From assembly GCA_964599655.1 (NCBI GenBank), contig CAZRGV010000084.1, positions 1-27,036 on the forward strand: a stretch of 27,036 nt of DNA. The letters are read 5' to 3'. The notes under the pieces are model-generated. The model searched no databases and was not told the DNA's origin. It was given only the letters and a program-made list of their open reading frames with translations. The first letter of the stretch is position 1. Each line of letters starts with the position of its first letter. The translations under genes were made by a program, and so were the position numbers. This DNA comes from CAZRGV01 sp964599655 (GTDB taxonomy: Bacteria > Planctomycetota > Planctomycetia > Isosphaerales > Isosphaeraceae). This document shows, piece after piece, positions 1 through 7,654 of the stretch.

Positions 1-202
1 GCCAATCCCCATCCCGGCCGACTACGACGGCGACGGCAAGGCCGACCTCGCCGTCTTCCAGCCCGCGACCTCCACCTTCTTCATCGCCCGGTCGACCGGT
101 GGAAACCAGGCCATCCCGTTTGGCCAGGGAACCCTCGCCGGAGGCCAGCCAATCCCCATCCCGGCCGACTACGACGGCGACGGCAAGGCCGACCTCGCCG
201 TC
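1..202. repeat. Near-perfect direct repeat encoding two FG-GAP/VCBS units
   Basis: Bases 1-55 and 148-202 are identical, giving a repeat period of 147 bp or 49 codons. Each copy encodes the calcium-loop-like core ADYDGDGKADLAV of an FG-GAP/VCBS repeat. The tract continues off the left edge, so the copy number is unknown. Identity at the DNA level, including synonymous positions, points to recent duplication or gene conversion rather than only protein-level selection. Confidence 0.9.
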
Positions 203-934
203 GCTCGACCGACGACCGCCCAGTGGTTCCTGAGGCAATCCAGCGAAGGGGCAACGGGCCTCACGCTCGATCCCGCCGTCACTCCGTTTCCAACAACAGG
301 AATTTCCGTGTGGCCTCAACTCACAGCGCAGTACCAGACCCAGGCGGCTCAGAGCGGCAGCAACGTGCTCTTTCTCGGTGATTCGATCACATACTTCTTC
401 GGCGACTCGACCCGGGCTGACCGCGGTTCGTCGGTTTGGAGAACCCAGATCGCCCCGTACTACAAGGCGGTCAACTTCGGCATTCCGGGCGACGTGACCC
501 AGGGGGTGCTTTGGCGAGTTTTGCATGGAGAGTTGGCGGCCAAACCGAAGGTCGTCGTGCTTCAGATCGGCACAAACAATCTCGGGCCCGGCCTCAATCA
601 GTCTCCGGCGGAAACCGCGCGAGGAATCGAAGCGGTCGTGCAAGCAATTCAGCAGGTCTCACCAACAACGAAAATTCTTTTGATGGGTTTGTTCCCTCGC
701 GGTGAGTTCCCCAGCAACCCGCTCCGTCAGGAGATTCGCGACGTCAACGCGCGGATTGCCTCACTCGATAACGGCCGCACGGTGCGTTTCCTCGATATCG
801 GCAACCAGTTCCTCCGCGCCGACGGCTCGCTCTCCCCGTTCGTGATGTCGGACTTCCTGCACCCGACCGCGCTCGGGTATCAGATCTGGGCCAGCTACCT
901 CAGGCTGCCACTGATGACCCTGCTCGCGAGCTGA
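2..934 (+). CDS. FG-GAP/VCBS repeat protein with C-terminal SGNH (PAF-acetylhydrolase-like) esterase domain, 5'-truncated
   Basis: The reading frame is open from base 2, so the start lies outside the window. A GTG at 308 is inside the frame and is unlikely to be the true start. The visible product begins with two FG-GAP repeats (ADYDGDGKADLAV twice), which normally form beta-propeller blades in extracellular proteins. A short linker then leads to an SGNH/GDSL hydrolase domain. Block I is FLGDSITYFF (nucleophile Ser codon at 383), block II is NFGIPGD, block III is IGTNN, and block V is DFLHP (Asp codon 851, His codon 860). The blocks NFGIPGD, VLWRVLHGEL and IGTNN closely resemble PAF-acetylhydrolase Ib catalytic subunits, so a secreted esterase or deacetylase is likely. 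The substrate is unknown; a carbohydrate O-acetyl group is one possibility. The gene ends convergently, 19 nt from the next gene. Confidence 0.88.
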   Translation, partial: PIPIPADYDGDGKADLAVFQPATSTFFIARSTGGNQAIPFGQGTLAGGQPIPIPADYDGDGKADLAVARPTTAQWFLRQSSEGATGLTLDPAVTPFPTTGISVWPQLTAQYQTQAAQSGSNVLFLGDSITYFFGDSTRADRGSSVWRTQIAPYYKAVNFGIPGDVTQGVLWRVLHGELAAKPKVVVLQIGTNNLGPGLNQSPAETARGIEAVVQAIQQVSPTTKILLMGLFPRGEFPSNPLRQEIRDVNARIASLDNGRTVRFLDIGNQFLRADGSLSPFVMSDFLHPTALGYQIWASYLRLPLMTLLAS

Positions 935-948
935 GTCGCCAGCGTTCG

Positions 949-971
949 CCGCCTCAGTCGAGGGGAGGCGG
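949..971. terminator. Candidate hairpin between convergent genes
   Basis: CCGCCTC at 949-955 pairs perfectly with GAGGCGG at 965-971 around a 9-nt loop. It lies between the SGNH gene (+) and the YfhO-type gene (-) and overlaps the stop of the latter. There is no U-tract, so a bidirectional terminator is only a weak inference. Confidence 0.3.
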
Positions 972-3592
972 AGATGGCTTCATCGCCTCGAACCCTGCCC
1001 CCCATGTGAAGCGGTGCCAGCTCCTCTCCCAACGCGACTGAGGCACGATCGTCCAGTCCGGGCCCAGCGTCACCGTCGAGGCCGCGACGATCAGCGCCAA
1101 CAGGGCCAGGCCCCACCACGGCCAGCTTCGAGCCCAGGCGGACACCCCATGACCGTTACCCAGGGGCGGGCACCGCAAAGGCAGAACCATCAGCACGACC
1201 GCTACAACCAGACCAGCGATCGAAAGGATCAACCCCGGGATGAAGCCCACAGGTCGGTAAGTGAACGTAATCGTATGCGTTCCCTTCGGTACGAAGACCG
1301 CCCGGAAGGCGACGTGGGCCGGTCGGACCGGGACCGGCTGGCCGTCGAGCGTCGCCGACCAGCCCGGATCGTAGGTATCGGCCAGGAACAGGTAACCGGC
1401 GGACCGGGCCTGAACCTCGATCTCGATTCGCTCGGGCACCTCGGAGACGATCCGAGCCGAGCCTTCGGCCTTGGCGTCGGTCGGCAGCGGCTGGTCGGGG
1501 TCCTCGACGACGGGCCTCGTCCTCGACGCGCTGCCCAGCGCCAGCAAGGCTCGAGCCGCCGCGCGTTCGTCGTCGGCGTAGACCGGTCGGCCGAGGAACC
1601 GGAGCCGGGGAAGAACCTCGGGATTGCGGTGAATGTAGACGATGCCCTGCTTCACCGCCGGGCCAAGACGGTCGGTGCTGGGCGTGGCGGTGAGGATGTG
1701 ACTGAGCCCTCCAAGATCGAGCTGGGCGCGTCGGAAGGCCAGCACGGTTGCGGTGTCCGGATCGCCAGGCTGTGGTGGGCGAGGACCACCGGGTCGAGAC
1801 GGGTCGAGATCGGCGCCGGCCTCGGTGAAGCGGAGGCGGCGGTTCGAGAGGATCGGCGTTTGGCCGCCGGTCGTGCGAAGACCCCAGACCGGTGCCAGGC
1901 TCCAGGCCAGAAGCTCCCGGACCGCGAGGAAGTCCACGGGCCTGGAGGCATACCCCGGCTCGCCCGAGGACATCGTGGCCTCGGCGTAGATCCGGATCAC
2001 GTCCGGCTGGCCCTTGAGCCAGACGGCGCTCGGAGGAGGAACGGTCCAGTAGTCGGGCGAGACCGTGGGGACGTCGTGCCAGTGCGCGCCGAGCAGGTCG
2101 GCCATCAGCAGAACGGGCAGAGCCGAAGCCATCCAACGGCGGCGACGGGAAACCGTCGTTCGCGACGCCCAGAAGGCGGTTACCCAGGCCAGCAACGCGA
2201 GGACGAACGTCCGGATCGTCGCGATCGTGAGCTCGTCCCCCAGCCAACGATAGCGATCGATATGGTACTTCAGCCGCCATCGGCTCGCCTCGGTCCATGC
2301 GGGCGAATAGACGTAAATAAGAATCGGAATGGAAGCGACAACGAGAAGTCCGATCACGACCAACGCCGGGCGAATGCGCACGAGACCGGGCCGTGAAAGC
2401 CGATCAACCCCCACCGCCGCCAGGGCCGAAACGGCCACCGTCAGCCAGAGGTGATAGCGCACGGGCACTCGACCTCGGCCGAGGATCGGAAGGCGGTGCA
2501 AGCCATCCANNNNNNNNNNNNNNNNNNNNNNNNNNNNNNNNTCAAGAGGAACGCGACACCGGCCAGGACCAGCCAGAACCCGACCCAGCGATCGCGGTAG
2601 GCCGCCGCGCCGACGAGCGCCAGGGCAAGTCCGACAATTCCAAGGTATGTGTTCATCTCATGATAGGGATAGAAGCCGTCCATCCAGTCGGTGTCGCGAG
2701 CCCTGGTCCCGTACGCCTCGCGAACGAGCACGGTCGGGAGCAGTTCCGGATGCCACGAGCCGAACGTCAGGTCGTCCCAGGTCATCTCGGCGCGGGGGGT
2801 CCGGTCGATCAGCTCCTTCGACGGCAGCCACTGCACGGCCGAAAGCACCACGGCCAGCAAGCCCATGCCGATGACGGCCCCGATCGCGAAAGCGCGTCGC
2901 GCCAGACCTTGCTCGACCACCGCGCGATACGCGCCATAAAGCCCCAGCGCCAGGCCCGTGAGGATCGTGTCTTGCAGGTGTCCCGCGAAGACCTGACAGG
3001 CGAGCGCGACCGCGCCCAGCGCGATTGCCCAGAGCCGTCCACCGTCCCAGGCCACTTCCAGCGCCCAGAAGGCCAGCGGGACGCTGGCCAGGGCGTTGAT
3101 CATGCTCGTGTGAACGAAGTGGGCCCAGGTGAACCCGCCGAGGCCGAGAATCGCGGCGCCGGTCAGGGCTCCCGACGCTCCGACATGCCGTCGGAGCCAA
3201 CCGTAGCCACCCAGGCCCGTCAGCCAGATCGACAGGATCGTGTCGAGGTTGAACGCCTGCCAGGTGGGAAGCCAGGGATAAAGGACATATTTCAACGGAT
3301 GCAGATAACCCGCCTGACTCTCGCTGTAGAGCGGATGACCGCAATAAAGCCCGGGGATCCATCGCGAGAACCGCCCTTCGCGAAGCTCCCGCGCGAAGAA
3401 GTCGCGGTACGGGTAGTTGATCTCGGTGATGTCGAAGTAGAACAGGGCGCGCCGGAGGCTCACGACGTCCCAGAAAAAGGCGGCGACCACGGCCGTCCAG
3501 ACGAAGATTGCCAGCGCGTCGGGCCAGCCCCAGGGCTTTTGCTCGGGTTGCCAGAGCGACTCCGCCGCGTTGACCGTGACCGGTTTCGACAC
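954..3592 (-). CDS. YfhO-family polytopic membrane protein, interrupted by an assembly gap
   Basis: Two open segments on the minus strand, 2542-3592 (N-terminal) and 954-2509 (C-terminal), are parts of one YfhO-like protein separated by Ns. The N-terminal part has a GTG start at 3592 preceded by GAGAGGAAAGG. It carries a first membrane helix, then an acidic external loop (FDITEINYPYRD, D54/E57) as in GT-C-like enzymes, then several more helices. The C-terminal part resumes with HRLPILGRGRVPVRYHLW, the family's 'RVPxRY' region. It ends with a beta-rich domain (DTYDPGWSATLDGQPVPV, then FRAVFVPKGTHTITFTYRP), which is the YfhO signature, and final helices. YfhO relatives are implicated in glycosylation of cell-wall or envelope polymers; the substrate here is unknown. 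It starts 24 nt after the stop of the upstream GT-C-like gene, so the two are probably co-transcribed. Confidence 0.85.
2510..2541. other. Assembly gap of 32 Ns inside the YfhO-type gene
   Basis: The gap falls in the middle of a conserved membrane protein. The flanking segments are in different frames when 32 Ns are counted. They join in frame only if the missing length is a multiple of three, so 32 is a placeholder or estimate. The gene should not be called a pseudogene on this evidence. Confidence 0.97.
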
Positions 3593-3616
3593 GCCTTGCC
3601 TTTCCTCTCCACGAGC

Positions 3617-5368
3617 TCAGGGCCAGTCGATAATCCAGAGACCTGGCGACTCGGCCAGGATGCGCCCGCCTTGCTGCAAGGCGAGCTGCCGGTAGAACGG
3701 CCCTCGGGCGTCGGCACGGGCGATCAAGACGCGAGGCCGGTGTCCTGGCAAGTCACGCGACCATTCCGGAAATCGATCGGGGTAGTCCGGGTAGGGCACC
3801 CCTTCGACCCGCCCGCCGGTCAGGAACGAGAGGCGGTAAACATCCCAGTAGCCGCCGAAGATTTGAGTGACCTCGGGATGCGCCCGGAGCCATTCGAGCG
3901 ATGGGTCGTCGAGTGGCTGGCGAACCGGGCGGAGCAGGCCGTCGACCCAGCCAAAGCGCTGATACCATCGCGCCGTGTCGAGCGTTGTCAACAACGCCAG
4001 AGCCGTCGCCAGCAACACCGCGACGGCAAGGCCGCCGCCACCTCGCCTCGCCTGCCATTCCAGGAAGAGCCCAAAGCCGATCGGCCAGGGAACGAGGAGG
4101 AAGACGAGATAGCGGTAATTGTCGGAGTTGTAAATATTCCGATTGACCAGGAATCCCACGATCACCACGAGTGACGAGAGCAACAGCCCCCAGCGAACGG
4201 CCTCGACGGCGAGGGAATTGCCGCACGTTCTGGGGCGAGCGATCGCAAGCGCGAGCATCGCCACGACAAACAACGCCAGCGAGAGCCCGCTGAGGGATGT
4301 CGAGACTGGGCCGAACTCTCCCTCCTCACGAAGCGGGGCACGTCCTCGAAGTGACTCCGGGCTTGGCTCCGATCGGAAACCACGGAACTCAAGCGCGCCC
4401 TTCGGCTTGGTGACGAAAAGCCATCGATAACCACCGATCAGCCTGGGCAGGCAATCGGCGAGCAGAAGCTGGGAATGCTCGGCGAGTAAGGCCCGGGTCT
4501 GTGACCCATCCCAGAGTCCGGTTCGCGCATCGACGAAGATCGTCTGGAACTGCGTGTTGTAGGCGTCGTACGGGTCGAGCCTCACGCCGAGTTCGCGAGG
4601 GGCATCACCGACCGCGAACCCGATCACGAACAACCCGCACGCCGCGAATTTGCCGATCAGGCGGCCCGGCCCAAAGCCGCCCATCACCAGGCCGGGGATG
4701 AGCGTGAGCAACGTGAACAGAAACATCTGGTCGAGGAAGAACCCCAGCCCGCACCAGAGTCCCAGAATGGCGGATCGAACGAGCCCGCCGCGCGCCAGGG
4801 TTTCGTACAAAAGCAGGAACGCGCCGGCATGCCAGACGGCCGAGAGCAGATGCCCGCCGGTGATCCGGCCCGACAGCCAGACCGTTCCCGTCGAGGCGAA
4901 CGCCAGCGGCACGAGGCTCCAGGCGGCGACGGCCGGGCCGAACACGCTCCAGCCCAGCAAGAAGGTCGTCAGCACAAGAAGTTCGTACGCAAGGATCCCG
5001 CCACTGACGAGCGTGAACGGATTCGCGCCCCAGACGTTCGCCTGCGGCCAGGAGAGCAGGACCGGGGCAATGCCCATGTGCGGCGTGCCGGGATAATGCC
5101 AGCGCCAGTGCCCCTGAACCGCCTCCAGCAGTGTCAAGCCGTCCACGGCCAGGTCGCTGTCGAGGTGCGTCTCCGCGTTGAGCAGCAATGGGATTCGCAC
5201 CAGCGCGACCCAGACCATCGCCAGCGCAAGCAGGCCCCAGGGCCATCGGGGGGATCGTGTCGAAGCGTCGTCGCCGTTCGAAACGTTCATCGAAGACCAA
5301 TCAGGTCGTTTGATTTTGGGAATTGGGTCGCCAACATCGCCCTCCCAAGCGTTCGGCTGGCGATTCAT
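3617..5368 (-). CDS. Polytopic membrane protein resembling GT-C (family 39-like) glycosyltransferases
   Basis: The product is 583 residues with about ten or more hydrophobic helices. After the first helix (about residues 43-63) comes an acidic external loop, AETHLDSDLAVDG (E66, D70, D72). This is where GT-C enzymes of the PMT/ArnT type place their catalytic acidic residue. The C-terminus is a soluble domain ending at GLWIIDWP. GT-C proteins transfer sugars from polyprenyl-phosphate carriers on the outer face of the membrane; donor and acceptor here are unknown. The ATG at 5368 has GGGGAG 11 nt upstream. A second ATG at 5290 has no clear ribosome site, so the longer form is given. The radical SAM gene lies 113 nt upstream and the YfhO-type gene 24 nt downstream, suggesting a two-gene envelope glycan unit. 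Confidence 0.75.
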   Translation of the reverse strand: MNRQPNAWEGDVGDPIPKIKRPDWSSMNVSNGDDASTRSPRWPWGLLALAMVWVALVRIPLLLNAETHLDSDLAVDGLTLLEAVQGHWRWHYPGTPHMGIAPVLLSWPQANVWGANPFTLVSGGILAYELLVLTTFLLGWSVFGPAVAAWSLVPLAFASTGTVWLSGRITGGHLLSAVWHAGAFLLLYETLARGGLVRSAILGLWCGLGFFLDQMFLFTLLTLIPGLVMGGFGPGRLIGKFAACGLFVIGFAVGDAPRELGVRLDPYDAYNTQFQTIFVDARTGLWDGSQTRALLAEHSQLLLADCLPRLIGGYRWLFVTKPKGALEFRGFRSEPSPESLRGRAPLREEGEFGPVSTSLSGLSLALFVVAMLALAIARPRTCGNSLAVEAVRWGLLLSSLVVIVGFLVNRNIYNSDNYRYLVFLLVPWPIGFGLFLEWQARRGGGGLAVAVLLATALALLTTLDTARWYQRFGWVDGLLRPVRQPLDDPSLEWLRAHPEVTQIFGGYWDVYRLSFLTGGRVEGVPYPDYPDRFPEWSRDLPGHRPRVLIARADARGPFYRQLALQQGGRILAESPGLWIIDWP

Positions 5369-5481
5369 CAGGCCGGGGACTCCCCCATCTTACGAGACAT
5401 CCGCCCCGCGAACGAGACCTTGAGCGACTTGGCGAGGGACTCACCTTGCCGCTCTCCGGCTTGACCGGGTCCACGCGTCGC

Positions 5482-7275
5482 TCAGACGGCCCCCGCCATG
5501 TCGGCGAGCTGAACGACCGAACGGTTCTGCTCCTTGGCGAGGTACTCGCGGCCCTTCTTGACGAGGATATGATCCCAGGGGAGGACTTCCTCGAGGGGAC
5601 GGGTCCGGTGGGAGTAGAAACCGATGTCGATTCCCAGGTCCTCGAAGGTTTGCCACCAGAGCTTGGGATTGAAGTACTCGGTCCAGGCATCAAGCCTCGC
5701 TCCTCGCCGCCAGGCTTCCTCGAGCGCGGGCGAAACGCGGCGATCGCCCCGGGTCAGGATGCCTTCCAGCAGGCTGGTCTCGACGTCGTGGCACTTGACC
5801 GTCACGGAGCGGATCTTGACCTTGGAGCGCAGGTACTTGTGGGCCCATTGGAAGTATTCGCGCTCTCGCATGCCGTTCCACTGATAGGGCGTGTGCGGCT
5901 TGGGCACGAAGTTGGAGACGCTGGCGGTCACCTCGGCGAACCGCCCGGTCACCTCCTTGCCGATCCGGGCGATGGTCTCGGCCATCTCGATGATCCCGTC
6001 GAGGTCGGCGGGGCGCTCGCCGGGCAAGCCGCACATGAAGTAGAGCTTGACCCGTCGCCAGCCCCGGCGGAAGGCCTCGGCGCAACCGTCGTAGAGGTCC
6101 TGGTTGTTGATCGGCTTGCGAATCTGCTCTCGCATGTCGTCGCGTGCGACCTCGGGGGCGAGGGTCAGGCCGCCTCGACGTCCTTCCTGCAAAAGCGCCG
6201 GGATTTTCTTGAGCATCTCGGTGATCCGCAAGCTCGGCAGCGAGATCTTCACGCCGAGCGGTGTGAAGACCTCGCTCATGCGGGTCACCAGCTCCTCGAA
6301 CTGGGGGTAGTCGCTCGACGAGAGGGAGAGCAGGCTGATCTCGTCGTAGCCGGTGTTCTTGTAGGCTTCCATCGCGGCGTTGACGATGGTCTCGACGGTG
6401 CGGAACCGGAGGGGTCGCTTGATGACGGTGCTCTGGCAGAACCGGCACTGCCAGGGGCAGCCTCGCATGATCTCGATGGCGATCCGGTCGTGCGCCGTTT
6501 CGACGAACGGCACGATCGGCCTGGTCGGCAGCGGAGAGGCGTTGAAGTCGCTGATGACGCAGGCTCGAATCTCTTCGGGGATGTCATCGCGAAGAGGTCG
6601 CAGACCGAGCTGAATTCCCTCGTCGTTATAGATCGGCTCGTAAAAGCGGGGGACATAGGCCCAGTCGACCGCGCCGGCGATCCGGGCGAGCTTGTCTTCT
6701 CGGGAGAGGCCCGATCCTTGCATTTCCTTCCACAACTCGGCCAGCGCGGGGAGGCTTGGCTCGCCGTCACCGATGACGAAGAGGTCGATGAAGGGGGCAA
6801 GCAGTTCGGGATTCTGGGCGCCCGGCCCGCCGGCGATGACCAGTGTGTCGTCCCGTCCGCGATCGTCGGCGTGCAGCGGGATGCCGCCGAGATCGAGCAT
6901 CGTCAGCACGTTGGTGTAGCCGATCTCGTACTGGAGCGAGAAGCCCACGATGTCGAACCGGTTCAGCGGGGTAAAGGTCTCGAGGCTGTAGAGGGGAACC
7001 TGGTGACGTCTGAGGGCGGCCTCGAAGTCGGGTAGCGGCGTGAAGGCGCGCTCGCAGGCCCAGCCCTGATCGTTCATCAAGGTATACAGGATTTGCAGGC
7101 CGTGGTGGCTCATACCGAGCGCGTACGTATCGGGAAAGGCCAGGCAGACGGTTCCACGACATTCGCGATGGTCTTTGCGAAGGCTATGGAGCTCCCCGCC
7201 GACGTACTGAGCGGGGGTCTGAACTCCGGGCAAGATCCGGGAGGTCACGAAGTCTTTCAGGGCGTGGTTCATCAT
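5482..7275 (-). CDS. B12-binding-type radical SAM protein (TIGR03960-like)
   Basis: The product is 597 residues. The N-terminal ~230 residues resemble a cobalamin-binding-like Rossmann region (FPDTYALGMSHHGLQ, then VIAGGPGAQNPE, then FVIGDGEPSLPAL). The radical SAM core begins at MRGCPWQCRFC, where C273, C277 and C280 form the CxxxCxxC motif for the [4Fe-4S] cluster that cleaves S-adenosylmethionine. The C-terminal part (SNFVPKPHTPYQW, then RGDRRVSPALEEAW) matches the uncharacterised family often found fused or adjacent to a DUF2344/TIGR03936 partner. No such partner is visible here. Two consecutive ATGs at 7275 and 7272 could start the gene; GGAG lies about 10 nt upstream. The substrate is unknown; a link to RNA or translation has been suggested from neighbourhoods in other genomes but is not visible here. 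Confidence 0.88.
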   Translation of the reverse strand: MMNHALKDFVTSRILPGVQTPAQYVGGELHSLRKDHRECRGTVCLAFPDTYALGMSHHGLQILYTLMNDQGWACERAFTPLPDFEAALRRHQVPLYSLETFTPLNRFDIVGFSLQYEIGYTNVLTMLDLGGIPLHADDRGRDDTLVIAGGPGAQNPELLAPFIDLFVIGDGEPSLPALAELWKEMQGSGLSREDKLARIAGAVDWAYVPRFYEPIYNDEGIQLGLRPLRDDIPEEIRACVISDFNASPLPTRPIVPFVETAHDRIAIEIMRGCPWQCRFCQSTVIKRPLRFRTVETIVNAAMEAYKNTGYDEISLLSLSSSDYPQFEELVTRMSEVFTPLGVKISLPSLRITEMLKKIPALLQEGRRGGLTLAPEVARDDMREQIRKPINNQDLYDGCAEAFRRGWRRVKLYFMCGLPGERPADLDGIIEMAETIARIGKEVTGRFAEVTASVSNFVPKPHTPYQWNGMREREYFQWAHKYLRSKVKIRSVTVKCHDVETSLLEGILTRGDRRVSPALEEAWRRGARLDAWTEYFNPKLWWQTFEDLGIDIGFYSHRTRPLEEVLPWDHILVKKGREYLAKEQNRSVVQLADMAGAV

Positions 7276-7654
7276 GGCGTTCGACTCCGATTCCCTTCAC
7301 GGCCGATCCGGCTCGCGCGCCGGTATTTGGAACGGGGATTTGTGGTCCGGATCATGGGGCTCTTCTTGATTGGCGCGAAAACGTCATTTTAATGCTCCGG
7401 GGACATGCTGGATAGCTCAGCGAAGGAAGCCCTCCGGGTTGTCCGGCGATCCATGGTTCGGTCTTACGCGCGGCGATTTCCGGCTGCTGGGCGACCTGTC
7501 TGGGTCCGAGGTGTCCACGAGCGTCATGGCGGGGGCTCTTGGTTTCTGGGTGGGCCGTCTTCGATTACAATCGGAGTTGTGAATGCCGACCTCGGATCGG
7601 CCGACCCCTCTTTCGACGCCTCATCCATCGTTCCACGAGCGAGATTGGGGAATC
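7276..7654. promoter_or_regulatory. Divergent control region between the radical SAM gene and the kinase-caspase genes
   Basis: This 379-nt stretch between divergent genes has no convincing gene; open frames crossing it run out of frame into the kinase. TACAAT at 7566-7571 is a good -10 candidate for the plus strand, but no clear -35 is placed 16-18 nt upstream. If it is used, transcription starts near 7578 and leaves a ~77-nt leader before the ATG at 7655. On the minus side only a GGAG ribosome site just upstream of 7275 is clear. Confidence 0.45.

Noticed and set aside
2441..3592. YfhO gene as two separate genes or a frameshifted pseudogene
   Set aside because: The frame change coincides exactly with the N run; an unknown gap length explains it.
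2393..4174. Long plus-strand open frame antisense to the YfhO and GT-C genes
   Set aside because: It runs through the N gap, its protein is low-complexity and Arg/Asp-rich, and the opposite strand encodes well-formed membrane proteins.
5323..7035. 570-codon plus-strand open frame
   Set aside because: It is antisense to the radical SAM gene, whose CxxxCxxC motif and family features are convincing. The frame is a by-product of GC-rich codon bias.
7405..7425. GGATAGCTCAG, like a tRNA D-arm
   Set aside because: No acceptor stem, anticodon arm or TTC-loop could be placed around it, so it is a chance match.
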